Source: Bin80 sp965207565
GTDB taxonomy: Bacteria > Bacteroidota > Rhodothermia > Rhodothermales > Bin80
DNA length: 64,000 nucleotides
NCBI GenBank assembly: GCA_965207565.1
Contig: CBDBMQ010000033.1
Span: forward strand, 248,001 to 312,000
Direction of reading: 5' to 3'
Shown here: one piece after another, positions 1 to 9,032 of the stretch
Layout of the letters: every line of letters starts with the position of its first letter
Position numbering within the stretch: the stretch's first letter is position 1
The notes under the pieces: model-generated
Told to the model about the DNA's origin: nothing
What the model saw: the letters and a program-made list of their open reading frames with translations, nothing else
Database searches by the model: none
Translations under genes and position numbers: made by a program

Positions 1-300
1 GTTCATCGGGAACCCGTTCGAGTTCCAGACCGACGACGCGTTCAACGCCGCGTACTCGCAGTTCATCGGGAACCCGTTCGAGTTCCAGACCGACGACGCG
101 TTCAACGCCGCGTACTCGCAGTTCATCGGGAACCCGTTCGAGTTCCAGACCGACGACGCGTTCAACGCCGCGTACTCGCAGTTCATCGGGAACCCGTTCG
201 AGTTCCAGACCGACGACGCGTTCAACGCCACGTACCCGCAGTTCATCGGGAACGCGTTCGAGTTCCAGGCCAACGACGCGTTCAACGCCGCGAAGCAGGC
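1..300. repeat. 60-bp direct tandem repeat, about 5 copies
   Basis: Units begin at 1, 61, 121, 181 and 241. Units 1-3 are identical, unit 4 differs at 230 and 236, and unit 5 has several changes. There are no spacers, so this is not a CRISPR array. The period is a multiple of three, so copy-number change would keep the frame. Confidence 0.95.
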
Positions 301-385
301 CTGCTACTCGGTCGGTACCGTCGTCTGGAGGGAGAACCTCGTCAACTCCGGCAAAGCGGTCAGGCACTCGCTCCACGCCTCGTAG
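2..385 (+). CDS. Partial repeat protein with 20-residue tandem units, unknown function
   Basis: The reading frame is open from the left edge to a TAG at 383-385; its start lies outside the window. Each 60-base unit encodes the 20 residues FIGNPFEFQTDDAFNAAYSQ. Three copies are identical in DNA, the fourth has two base changes (230 and 236), and a fifth is diverged and runs into a unique tail of about 30 residues with one Cys and a Trp. Nearly every codon in this frame ends in G or C, unlike the genes to its right. Because the GC is high, other frames of the repeat are also open, so the frame choice rests on third-position GC and on the unique tail. I do not recognise the family. It may be transferred DNA, or sequence collapsed or joined at a contig edge. 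Confidence 0.45.
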   Translation, partial: FIGNPFEFQTDDAFNAAYSQFIGNPFEFQTDDAFNAAYSQFIGNPFEFQTDDAFNAAYSQFIGNPFEFQTDDAFNATYPQFIGNAFEFQANDAFNAAKQACYSVGTVVWRENLVNSGKAVRHSLHAS

Positions 386-467
386 AGGCAACTAATCTCC
401 AAAGGAGAAAAAAGCTTTCCCTAAGACCACAGCTTCTGACACCAAATCGGGAGTATCTAGGGGACGT

Positions 468-2120
468 ATGCTCACAAAAAAACGCAAAACATTCATCAAT
501 ACAGAAGTATCAATGAAACAGTTAGTCCGCATTCTGCGAAGATTTTCTACCGGTACGATCACCGCTACAGTTATGATGATTGCCGTATTTCCAACTGTCG
601 CGCAGACAGCCGATGAAGTATGGGGGCTGAATCAGCGTGATATGTCGGTGGGAGCACGTATGACAGGGATGTCTATACGTGGTTTTGCTGGATTTGGAGA
701 TTACAGTGCCATGTACGGTAATCCGGCTGGGTTAGGGTATGTAGACGGCACTAAACTCGTGGCATCCCTCAGAGGATTTACTGCTGAAAGTAACTCTGAT
801 ATCTTCACGGGTGGGTTTGATCTTGACCACGCTACAACATCGATGGAAAATACAGGTTTAGGGAATTTGGTGTTTCTATACAATGTACCTGTAGCACGAG
901 GTAAATTGGTTGGCGGGCTGGCACTCAGTCAGACACGTGACTTTTCGCGCGGGCTCAATTTTGTGGGAGAGAATGTTGAGAGTACCATTTCGACCTCCTT
1001 CCTGCCATTCGATAGTGAGTACTCCATAGGCCAGGATGGAGATCTGGGAGAGTTGGCTGATTTGCCCTTTGCAGCCTTTAATGGTGGAATATTCGAGTAT
1101 TTCAGAGAGCTTCATGAGAATGGAGAGTACCCATTCTATTCAGCAGTTGTACCGGGCACCTTGGTTGAGCAGTCAGTCCTGGTGTCAGAATCGGGGGAGG
1201 CATATGAGTTGAATGCAGCGATGGCATGGCAGGCAACCAAAGACATTATGGTAGGTGCCTCCGTGAACATCTTTATCGGTGATTATCGTTTCGACTACAA
1301 CTTCACAGAAAATGACATCTTGAATGAGAACACGGCAGACCAGTATAACGTGTTACTCGATGATAATACATTGCTCGAGGGATTTCACGAGCTCGACTAC
1401 CAACAAAGATTGAGATCGGATATGGCTGGAGTCAATCTTCGAGTCGGAATGAGTGGAACCTTGAAGGATAACAGATTCCGATTTGGTGTGACGCTCGAAT
1501 CTCCGACTTGGTCGTACTTTGAGGAAAGCTACGGGGAGCAATTCACCACGCGATTTGATCTCGGAGGTTCAGTCACTTATGGTGACCAGGATGATGATGT
1601 TAGCAATGGTATTTTTGAATACTCCGTACGTTCACCATGGCGCTTGGCGGCCGGACTGCGATGGGATATTGGAAGGCTTATACTTACAGGAGAAGGGGAG
1701 ATCATGGACTGGACGCAACTTAAATTGAGTTCGGATGAAGGGGGAGAGGTGTTCAGGGAGGTAAACCGCACAATTGATAATGAATATGGGATCGCCTTGA
1801 ATTATGCTTTTGGTGCCGAGTTTGGACTAGGTTCCTTTGATCTTAGAGCGGGGGTGGCATTTCGCCCATCCCCTTACAAAGATCCGTCAACCCCTTCGGG
1901 GAAGCGAGCAGTGGGAGAGCGCTTTGGTACATCATTTGGCGTGGGGGTTCAACTTACAGATGGAATTCGAGTCGACCTCGGGTTGCATTCGGAAGAGGAA
2001 CGTAATGTGTGGGATCTTTATCCCTCGGATGATGCAGGGCCGCGGCAGGAATCTCGCTTCGAAATTGATGAACTGTTGGCAAGGAGGATGGCGGTACTTC
2101 AACTGACTGTCAAGCTGTAA
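468..2120 (+). CDS. FadL/PorV-like outer membrane beta-barrel protein
   Basis: A 550-residue secreted protein with a signal peptide (hydrophobic stretch around residues 29-45, cleavage likely after VAQTA). A conserved NPAGLGY element follows at residues 85-91, typical of the OMPP1/FadL/TodX family and its PorV relatives in Bacteroidota. The rest is alternating hydrophobic and aromatic beta-barrel sequence, ending in a strand (VLQLTVKL). FadL proteins carry hydrophobic molecules across the outer membrane; PorV-like members shuttle type IX secretion cargo, and the sequence alone does not separate these. The start at 468 has an AGGGGA ribosome-binding site 5 bases upstream; ATG 513 would give a shorter, more normal signal peptide but has a weak site. 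The following gene is rpsU. Confidence 0.75.
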   Translation: MLTKKRKTFINTEVSMKQLVRILRRFSTGTITATVMMIAVFPTVAQTADEVWGLNQRDMSVGARMTGMSIRGFAGFGDYSAMYGNPAGLGYVDGTKLVASLRGFTAESNSDIFTGGFDLDHATTSMENTGLGNLVFLYNVPVARGKLVGGLALSQTRDFSRGLNFVGENVESTISTSFLPFDSEYSIGQDGDLGELADLPFAAFNGGIFEYFRELHENGEYPFYSAVVPGTLVEQSVLVSESGEAYELNAAMAWQATKDIMVGASVNIFIGDYRFDYNFTENDILNENTADQYNVLLDDNTLLEGFHELDYQQRLRSDMAGVNLRVGMSGTLKDNRFRFGVTLESPTWSYFEESYGEQFTTRFDLGGSVTYGDQDDDVSNGIFEYSVRSPWRLAAGLRWDIGRLILTGEGEIMDWTQLKLSSDEGGEVFREVNRTIDNEYGIALNYAFGAEFGLGSFDLRAGVAFRPSPYKDPSTPSGKRAVGERFGTSFGVGVQLTDGIRVDLGLHSEEERNVWDLYPSDDAGPRQESRFEIDELLARRMAVLQLTVKL

Positions 2121-2147
2121 CGTGCCACGGGAATGGAAGGATATGCC

Positions 2148-2184
2148 CTTATGTGCGCAGGAGTTTGAACGGTTTGCACATAAG
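2148..2184 (+). terminator. Hairpin between FadL-like gene and rpsU
   Basis: A perfect 9-base inverted repeat (CTTATGTGC at 2148-2156, GCACATAAG at 2176-2184) with a 19-base loop lies 27 bases after the FadL-like stop codon. There is no T-run, so it is either a weak terminator or a leader structure for rpsU. Confidence 0.35.
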
Positions 2185-2271
2185 ATGTTGGAGTCCAGGA
2201 ACACATACTGAACAGTGCTGTAAAACGCGGTCTTACTTTTCCTCACAAGCACATAAATCAAAGGTAGTCAG

Positions 2272-2478
2272 TTGGCATTTCATATTGGCATTGGCGTAAA
2301 AGTCAAGGAAAAAGAAAATATTGACCGGGCACTTAGGCGATTTAAACGCGCCGTCAATCGTAGCCGGGTATTACGTCAGTATCGACAGAACATGGCTTTC
2401 ACAAAGCCATCGGAAGATCGAAGGATCTCGAAAGAGAAGGCCGCCCGTAATGCAAGAATGCATAATCGGCGGTATTAG
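2272..2478 (+). CDS. rpsU: 30S ribosomal protein S21
   Basis: A 68-residue basic protein that matches bS21: an N-terminal beta strand (GIGVKVKEKENIDRALRRFK), the conserved RRFKRAVNRSRVL helix, a KPSE element and a basic tail. bS21 sits on the 30S platform near the anti-Shine-Dalgarno region and assists initiation. The start codon is TTG, with AAAGG about 8 bases upstream; no in-frame ATG would keep the conserved N-terminus. The gene appears monocistronic, between a hairpin upstream and an inverted repeat downstream. Confidence 0.93.
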   Translation: MAFHIGIGVKVKEKENIDRALRRFKRAVNRSRVLRQYRQNMAFTKPSEDRRISKEKAARNARMHNRRY

Positions 2479-2506
2479 TTTTTGCAGTTGTTAGGCGAGG
2501 CCGAAA

Positions 2507-2532
2507 ATTTTGACTTGGCCCCAAGTCAAAAT
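2507..2532 (-). terminator. Inverted repeat between convergent rpsU and kgd
   Basis: A perfect 12-base inverted repeat (ATTTTGACTTGG at 2507-2518, CCAAGTCAAAAT at 2521-2532) lies 28 bases after the rpsU stop and 38 bases beyond the kgd stop. Read on the minus strand, the stem is followed by TTTTC, which suits termination of kgd. It may also act for rpsU. Confidence 0.65.
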
Positions 2533-2570
2533 CAGCAAAATGCAAAATCCTCCGGAAGGATTATATCTCT

Positions 2571-5500
2571 CTAAAAGAGTAGTAGGGCGCTCGCGACAAC
2601 TTCTTCCTGCTCGAGTTGATGAACCATTGAGCTGCCGGTAGCCGGGCTGGCACTCGGATGACGGCCTGCGTACTGAACACGCGGATCATTCCCGAAGTTT
2701 GCTGAGCGGAGCGTACTTTTCAGTAGTGGACGAGCATAGGACCAAGCACCCATATTGGCTGGTTCTTCCTGAGCCCAGCAGATCTCCACATCGCGGTTGT
2801 ATTGTTCCAGTTCACTGTAGAGGGCATCGTTGGGCCAAGGGTAATACTGCTCAAGTCGAATCAGCGCGATACGATTCTGTTCGTTTGGATGCTTATCAAG
2901 CTCAGATAATAAATCGTAGTAAATCTTACCGCTACAGATCACAATTCGCTCAACTTTGGCGGGATCTTTGCCGTCACCAATGACAGGTAGGAATCCTCCT
3001 TCCGTCAACTCTTTCGGCGAAGAAACAGTTTTTGGATGGCGTAAGAGGCTCTTGGGAGTCATGAGCACGAGTGGCTTTTTTGTTTCCCGTAAAGCCTGCT
3101 GCCTCAGCGAATGAAAATAGTTGGCAGGTGTACTCAAGTTGCAGACGATCATATTTCCTTCAGCACAAAGCTGGAGAAAGCGTTCCAGACGCGCAGATGA
3201 ATGCTCGGGGCCCTGTCCTTCGTATCCATGTGGAAGCAGCGCGACCAGGCTACAGGTCTGTCCCCATTTTTCTTCGGCGGCGGATAGAAATTGGTCAAAG
3301 ACGATTTGTGCACCATTGGCGAAGTCCCCGAATTGCGCCTCCCAGATCACTAGGGCATCCTGATTCTGGACAGAATATCCGTATTCAAACGCAGCGACCG
3401 CGTACTCGGATAGCAGACTGTCGTAGATATGCAGCCTCGCCTGGTTTTCAGTGATATGGTTCAGGGGAATGTATTCTGCGTTCGTGATTTGATCGTAAAT
3501 CACGGCATGGCGTTGCGAGAAAGTTGCACGCCTGGAATCCTGGCCACTCAGGCGAACGGTCGTTCCTTCCTGAAGGAGGGTGCCAAATGCCAGTGCCTCA
3601 GCAAATGCCCAGTCGATTTGACCTGATTTGCGCAGTTTTTCATTCCGACGTTCAAACTGTCGCATCAACTTGGGATGAGCATTAAATCCCTCTGGGATTC
3701 GCAGCAGTGCATGAAGTATATTTTCAAGTTGATCCTCAGAAGCACGAGTATCTACGGGGGGCGGGGATTCATAGCTGCGGTTATGGAAATGCTCAAGCAC
3801 CGCCGCCGGATCTTTTTCCTTAAGATCGGAGGTCCGTTCAAATGCATCTTGTAGCAATCCCCGGAAATCATCCAGCATTTTTTCTGCTTCATCCGGCTTC
3901 ATCGCCCCTCGGTTCAGAAGCGATTCGGTGTAAAGCTTGCGGGGAGATCGCTTCTTTTGAATCTGTTGATATAGGACTGGATTGGTGTAGGTCGGTTCAT
4001 CCCCTTCATTGTGACCATGCTGCCGATAGCAGAGCATATCAACGACGATGTCTTTATTGAATACCTGGCGGTAGTCCAAGGCAAGACGAGCCACGCGTAC
4101 GCATGCCTCGGGGTCATCCCCATTCACATGGAAAATCGGTGCCTCAATCAGCCGGGCTACGTCCGTTGCATAGGTGGAGCTGCGTGCCTCACTAGGGCCT
4201 GTTGTGAAACCGATCTGGTTGTTGATGACAAGATGGATTGTGCCGCCAGTATGGTAGCCTCTAAGCTGGCTACAGTTCAGGGTTTCCGCAACAACCCCCT
4301 GGCCAGCAAATGCAGCATCTCCATGAATCAGCACAGGAATGATCATATCCGTAACCTGGCCATCGGACAAATCAGAGTTGCCGGCATCTCTTATACAGTC
4401 CTGTTTTGCCCGCACCATTCCCTGCACGATTGGGGTTATGGATTCTAAATGACTGGGATTGGAGGCCAGTGTCAGTTCAACTTTCGCCCCGCTCTCCGTC
4501 TCGTACGTTCCTTTACTGCCTAAGTGATATTTCACATCACCGGATCCATAGATCGTATCGGGGTTGATGTTCCCTTCAAACTCCGAAAAGATGTTCTCGT
4601 AGGACTTCCCGATGATGTTGGCCAGAATATTGAGCCGGCCTCTATGGGTCATTCCAATTACGACCTCGTGCACATTTTGCTCAGCAGCGTCACCCACAAT
4701 TACATCCAACATGGGGACGATGCTTTCTCCACCCTCAAGGGAAAAGCGCTTGTGTCCAATGAAGCGGGTGTGCAGGAAGCGTTCAAATGCCTCGGCCTTG
4801 TTCAGCTTAGATAGAATTCGCCGCTGATCGTCCAATGTCAGTTCTTCAGAGTCGCGCAAAGTCTCAATCTTTTCCTGAAGCCAGCGTTTTTCGATTGGGC
4901 TCGAGAGATGCATATACGCAACACCGATGCGGCGTGTATAGGTCTCTCGAAGAGTATTCAGGATATCTCTCAAGGGGAGAACATCCTTTCCACCGAGTCC
5001 TCCTGTGACGAATTCACGATCCAGATCCCAGACGGTCAGGCCGTACTTGGCAGGATCCAGTTCGGAATGATATTTCCAATTATTCTGAAGTGGGTTGATA
5101 TCTGCCTGCAGGTGCCCCAAGACGCGAAATACTCGGATCATAATCATGACCTGGGCCTGTTTCTCAATAAGATCCATCTCCTTGCCTGTCTCCTGAGAGC
5201 TCCCTAATCGGGGAGTCGAGTCAGGACTGAGAACAAATGGGGGATAAGGCACATGCAGATCTTCAAAAAGATCTGCATAAAAGTTGTCGTTGCCCTGTAA
5301 GAGACCTGCAATGTGAGATAGGAAGGCACCGCTTTCCGCACCCTGAATGACGCGATGATCATAGGTGCTGGTGACGGTCATCACCGGGGACAGTCCCACC
5401 CTGCTGGCGGAAGCAGCACTGATTGCCTGGTATTCCGGTGGGTAACCAATGGCTCCAATTCCAACGATAACCCCCTGCTGTGGCATCAGGCGTGGTACAC

Positions 5501-6215
5501 TGAGGCTGGTCCCAATCATTCCCGGATTAGTCAGCGTGACGTTCGTTCCATGAAAATCTTCAATCGTCAGTGCGTTGCCCCGGGAGCGTCGAATGAGTTC
5601 ATTATAAGCGCCGAGGAACTGCGCAAAATTCATCTGATCTGCCCCCTTGATATTCGGCACGAGCAGGGAGCGACGTCCCCTGCGCTCAATGTCAATTGCA
5701 AGGCCAAAGTTCACCTGAGATGGGCGTACATGCTTCGGCTTGCTTCCCTCCCTGACGAATGTGCTGAACATGGTTGGGAAGACTTTCAGGGCCTGTACGA
5801 TCCCGTAAGCGATGATATGCGTGAAGGAAACCTTGAATCCATCAATACCACGTTGATACTGATTGAGAAGCGCACGATTTTCGGCGAGCAGTTTAACAGG
5901 GCATGTGCGAACAGAAGTTGCCGTAGGAATGCGGAGGCTGGCTTCCATGTTGTCCACAATCGCCGCGCCGGGCCCGCGGATCAAGGCAACCTCTGCATCA
6001 GCAGGCAACCCATCTCCTGAGGGATGTGGGGGATCCTGCTCTATCGTCTCCTGTTTTCTGGGCACTTCCTTCTGTATGACCGGCGGCGGAGCCGTCTCTC
6101 CAGGTTCATAATCAGCAAAGAACTCACGCCAACTTTCGCTGACGCTAGATGGATCATCCAGGAAGCGCTTATAGAGCTCTTCAACGTAACCCGTATTGAA
6201 TCCAAGCAGGCTCAC
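2571..6215 (-). CDS. kgd: Multifunctional 2-oxoglutarate dehydrogenase (E1 with fused E2 catalytic domain)
   Basis: A 1214-residue protein of the Kgd/OdhA type for the TCA cycle step 2-oxoglutarate to succinyl-CoA. Residues 1-40 hold the E1 N-terminal segment (ESWREFFADY). Residues about 100-330 are a dihydrolipoyl acyltransferase catalytic domain with the DHRVIQGAESG signature. The rest is the ThDP-dependent E1 (THRGRLN; GDAAFAGQG; a C-terminal transketolase-like domain with GYEGQGPEHSSAR). No lipoyl domain is visible, so it must borrow lipoylated E2, as described for actinobacterial OdhA. The start codon is GTG with GGAGAG 4 bases upstream. The length and domain order match the actinobacterial enzymes. 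A 394-base gap upstream presumably carries the promoter. Confidence 0.95.
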   Translation of the reverse strand: MSLLGFNTGYVEELYKRFLDDPSSVSESWREFFADYEPGETAPPPVIQKEVPRKQETIEQDPPHPSGDGLPADAEVALIRGPGAAIVDNMEASLRIPTATSVRTCPVKLLAENRALLNQYQRGIDGFKVSFTHIIAYGIVQALKVFPTMFSTFVREGSKPKHVRPSQVNFGLAIDIERRGRRSLLVPNIKGADQMNFAQFLGAYNELIRRSRGNALTIEDFHGTNVTLTNPGMIGTSLSVPRLMPQQGVIVGIGAIGYPPEYQAISAASASRVGLSPVMTVTSTYDHRVIQGAESGAFLSHIAGLLQGNDNFYADLFEDLHVPYPPFVLSPDSTPRLGSSQETGKEMDLIEKQAQVMIMIRVFRVLGHLQADINPLQNNWKYHSELDPAKYGLTVWDLDREFVTGGLGGKDVLPLRDILNTLRETYTRRIGVAYMHLSSPIEKRWLQEKIETLRDSEELTLDDQRRILSKLNKAEAFERFLHTRFIGHKRFSLEGGESIVPMLDVIVGDAAEQNVHEVVIGMTHRGRLNILANIIGKSYENIFSEFEGNINPDTIYGSGDVKYHLGSKGTYETESGAKVELTLASNPSHLESITPIVQGMVRAKQDCIRDAGNSDLSDGQVTDMIIPVLIHGDAAFAGQGVVAETLNCSQLRGYHTGGTIHLVINNQIGFTTGPSEARSSTYATDVARLIEAPIFHVNGDDPEACVRVARLALDYRQVFNKDIVVDMLCYRQHGHNEGDEPTYTNPVLYQQIQKKRSPRKLYTESLLNRGAMKPDEAEKMLDDFRGLLQDAFERTSDLKEKDPAAVLEHFHNRSYESPPPVDTRASEDQLENILHALLRIPEGFNAHPKLMRQFERRNEKLRKSGQIDWAFAEALAFGTLLQEGTTVRLSGQDSRRATFSQRHAVIYDQITNAEYIPLNHITENQARLHIYDSLLSEYAVAAFEYGYSVQNQDALVIWEAQFGDFANGAQIVFDQFLSAAEEKWGQTCSLVALLPHGYEGQGPEHSSARLERFLQLCAEGNMIVCNLSTPANYFHSLRQQALRETKKPLVLMTPKSLLRHPKTVSSPKELTEGGFLPVIGDGKDPAKVERIVICSGKIYYDLLSELDKHPNEQNRIALIRLEQYYPWPNDALYSELEQYNRDVEICWAQEEPANMGAWSYARPLLKSTLRSANFGNDPRVQYAGRHPSASPATGSSMVHQLEQEEVVASALLLF

Positions 6216-6609
6216 TTTCTCTCCAAGTCAGGTGGATATAAACTGTGCGGTTCAGCAGAAACGGTCCGTTCGCATGGGCAAACAAAGTCTCCGCCTGAAC
6301 TAAGAATATACAAAACTCGAACGCCGCAATGAATACAGACGTTCGAAGCAGAACCACAACCTGTGTACAGTGAATTGATGTGTGGGTTGCAGAACTGGGG
6401 GCAATGGTCAAATTATTGTCGCTATACTCCCTGAGCCTCCGCGAAATCAAACTCAAGCACGATGCAGTATTTTGAGGCAGGGCAGGTATTCCCAAAGAAA
6501 CACAGGACACATCTTTGCGAAGGACGGCCTCATAGATTTGAACCCTGCAGATTGACTGCGATGCCATTGATCTTGCACACGGTCTACAGATCACCTCTGG
6601 AAGGCTGGC
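6216..6609. other. 394-bp intergenic region upstream of kgd
   Basis: No convincing gene. It should hold the kgd promoter (minus strand) and the 3' region of the SDR gene. A T-arm-like string near 6540 does not fold into a tRNA. No clear rho-independent terminator was found. Confidence 0.5.
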
Positions 6610-7578
6610 TTAAATCCACCCCTGCGTCCGGTACCACGCAATGGTTTCTTTTATGCCATCGTTCAATGAGACCTGGGAAGCATACCCAAAATGGTCACCG
6701 GCTTTTCTTGATAAACATTGTTTTGTCGCATGAAGGATTTCCCGCGCCTTCTCGCGGTTCAGTGCCGGGTAGGTTCGGGATAGCTTTCCGGCCAATTCAG
6801 TGAGGGTTCCCAGTGGCATGGTGAGCGAGCGTGGGATCTGGATCATTCGCGATTTTTTCCCCAACGCAGACTCAGAAGATACTTTCAGTTCCTCCCAGGA
6901 TATAATTCGGCGACTCCCTACATAGTAGGTTTTGCCAGTGGTCCGCGGAGATTCTGCTGCTTCAATGATGCCGCGGACCAAGTCCCTTACATATACGAGT
7001 GACAGCCCAGGATCGCCCCGGGGCACAACACAGAATCCACGATTTACGGCAGTAAAAAAAGTCAATAGATCTCGATCCCTTGGCCCATATACGACGGGAG
7101 GGCGGATAATGACCATGGGTAGGTCCATGTCCGCCAATGCATGTTCCATGGCGAGTTTACTTCTCCCGTACATGGAAACAGGTTCGCAGGGTGTGGATTC
7201 ATCGGCGAGTACCTCCCCGCTATCACCAACGACTGCCAAGCTGCTGGCAACACATATTTTGGAAATTTTTGCAGTAGCGGCCGCTGTCATCAAATTTCTC
7301 GTAGAGATTACGTTGGCCTCATACAGCATTTCCCATGTCGGTGCACGTGTCATTGCACCTAAATGGTAGACAAAATCTACCCCTTGCAGAGCTTGTTCAA
7401 TCAGCGCAGAATCGCTGAGGCTGCCGCGGATATGCACGACATCGAGTCCTGTCAGCCATTTCGGTTCAGAACGGACCAGACAACGAATTTCTGAGTAACC
7501 TCGCTGGAGTAATGCTTCAACTAGGTGACTGCCGACAAAGCCGGTCCCTCCCGTCACAAATGCAATTTTATTCATCAT
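6610..7578 (-). CDS. NAD(P)-dependent epimerase/dehydratase (extended SDR)
   Basis: A 322-residue extended short-chain dehydrogenase. The Rossmann motif TGGTGFVGSH lies at residues 9-18 and the active-site pair is Tyr137 and Lys141 (YGRSK), with Ser residues near 112-113. Members act on nucleotide sugars, flavonoid-like ketones or sterol-like substrates; nothing here fixes the substrate. The ATG overlaps the rlmD stop codon by 4 bases (ATGA), so the two are probably translationally coupled. A second ATG three bases in could also serve. Confidence 0.85.
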   Translation of the reverse strand: MMNKIAFVTGGTGFVGSHLVEALLQRGYSEIRCLVRSEPKWLTGLDVVHIRGSLSDSALIEQALQGVDFVYHLGAMTRAPTWEMLYEANVISTRNLMTAAATAKISKICVASSLAVVGDSGEVLADESTPCEPVSMYGRSKLAMEHALADMDLPMVIIRPPVVYGPRDRDLLTFFTAVNRGFCVVPRGDPGLSLVYVRDLVRGIIEAAESPRTTGKTYYVGSRRIISWEELKVSSESALGKKSRMIQIPRSLTMPLGTLTELAGKLSRTYPALNREKAREILHATKQCLSRKAGDHFGYASQVSLNDGIKETIAWYRTQGWI

Positions 7579-9032
7579 GGCACCTTTTTTTCAAGTAGAA
7601 CAACGTTCTCAAGATGATGGGTTTGGGGAAATAAGTCAATAGGTTGTGCAACAATTGCATCGTACGACTTTGAGAGGGTCACCAGATCACGGGCCTGGGA
7701 TTGAATATTACAACTCACGTACACGATCCTGCGAGCGTTCAATCTAGATACCTGTACGGCTACCTTTGGGTGCATACCTGCTCGCGGAGGATCAAGCACG
7801 ACGACATCAGGATTCCCGTGCTCAGTAATGAAGTCCGGCTTTAAGAGCCGCAGCATGTCCCCACTGATGAAGGTGGTATTCTTGATTCCATTCAGAGCTG
7901 CGTTGCTTTTTGCGTTTAGGATGGCATCTTCAATCAATTCAATACCGGTCACATGTGCGGCATAATTAGCAAGGGATAATGCGATCGTTCCAGTGCCACA
8001 ATACAGGTCGCAGACATGTTCTTTTTTCGTCACTCCAGCGAGATCCTGTACGACGTTCACCAGTTGTTCTGCCTGAAGGGTATTGGTCTGAAAGAATGCG
8101 CCAGGCGCAATCTCAAAGGTAAGTTCACCAATACGCTCTCGAAGGATGGCGGGGCCGTAGATGGTCTCGGTTTGTTCTCCAAAGGCGGTCTGAGCAGGTG
8201 TTGAATTGATGGTATTTACCAGCGTGGTCACGTACGGATGTTCCTCTTTGAGGTAAGCTTCAAGGCAGGACATGCGTTCCGCATCATATTCGGACGTAAT
8301 CAAATTCACCATAAAATCCGGCATATGTGCAGACTGGCGAATGACAAGGTGTCGTAAAAATCCTTCCTTGTTTCGCCAGTTCCAAGGGCTCCAATGACGT
8401 TGCTTTGCAAGGAGTCGAATCCCATTGACCACTGCCGTACTACGTTCACCCTGAAGGTGACATTGGTGGATGTCCAGGATTTTGGCGAATACGTTTGGTG
8501 GATGCAGGCCGAGTGCAAATGAGGTGTCAAATATTTTCCCGGAATCAATCTCCTCTCTGGAGAGCCAGCGGTAGGGGGAAAAGGAGAACTCCATCTTATT
8601 TCGGTAACCATAGGTTGCGGCTGCTTTCAGTGGTTTGCGAATCTCTAGATTTGGCAGGTTAGCGATGCGTGTCATTGCCTCGCAGACCAGTTGATATTTA
8701 TCTTCAAGCTGCTGTGTGTAGGAAGTGGTCTGAAGAGTGCAGCCGCCGCAACTTCCAAAATATTCACAACGTGGCTGAACCCGGTTCGGAGAAGGTTGCA
8801 ACACAGTCAGAAGCTGCGCCTCCGCGAACTTCCTGCGCCGTTTTACCACTTTGGCTCGCACACGCTCACCTGCTAGGGTATGGGGGACAAACACTACCTG
8901 ACCGTTATGATATGCGAGACACTTTCCCCGGTCGGCCACTTTTTCCATCACCAATTCCACAACATCCCCGCGTCGCAGTGGAGGCTTCGACGGTGTATCC
9001 GCTTCTATGGATAGATCAGAAGGCATGACCAA
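7575..9032 (-). CDS. rlmD: 23S rRNA (uracil-C5)-methyltransferase RlmD/RumA family
   Basis: A 485-residue SAM-dependent methyltransferase that makes 5-methyluridine in 23S rRNA. An N-terminal TRAM domain covers about residues 20-75. The [4Fe-4S] ligands are Cys89, Cys95, Cys98 and Cys191. The SAM site is DLYCGTGT at 341-348, DPPRAG begins at 413, and the catalytic Cys440 lies in VSCN. All key residues are present. The start at 9032 overlaps the Omp85 gene by 17 bases; the Met two codons in (9026) is an equal candidate. A TrmA/RlmC-type specificity cannot be excluded from sequence alone. Confidence 0.9.
   Translation of the reverse strand: MVMPSDLSIEADTPSKPPLRRGDVVELVMEKVADRGKCLAYHNGQVVFVPHTLAGERVRAKVVKRRRKFAEAQLLTVLQPSPNRVQPRCEYFGSCGGCTLQTTSYTQQLEDKYQLVCEAMTRIANLPNLEIRKPLKAAATYGYRNKMEFSFSPYRWLSREEIDSGKIFDTSFALGLHPPNVFAKILDIHQCHLQGERSTAVVNGIRLLAKQRHWSPWNWRNKEGFLRHLVIRQSAHMPDFMVNLITSEYDAERMSCLEAYLKEEHPYVTTLVNTINSTPAQTAFGEQTETIYGPAILRERIGELTFEIAPGAFFQTNTLQAEQLVNVVQDLAGVTKKEHVCDLYCGTGTIALSLANYAAHVTGIELIEDAILNAKSNAALNGIKNTTFISGDMLRLLKPDFITEHGNPDVVVLDPPRAGMHPKVAVQVSRLNARRIVYVSCNIQSQARDLVTLSKSYDAIVAQPIDLFPQTHHLENVVLLEKKVP

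Noticed and set aside
1..300. CRISPR array in the left-end repeats
   Set aside because: Units are contiguous 60-base repeats with no spacers and code for a protein frame.
6460..6600. tRNA gene on the minus strand
   Set aside because: A T-loop-like GGTTCAAATC is present, but the T-stem has a mismatch and no acceptor or anticodon arm pairs with it.
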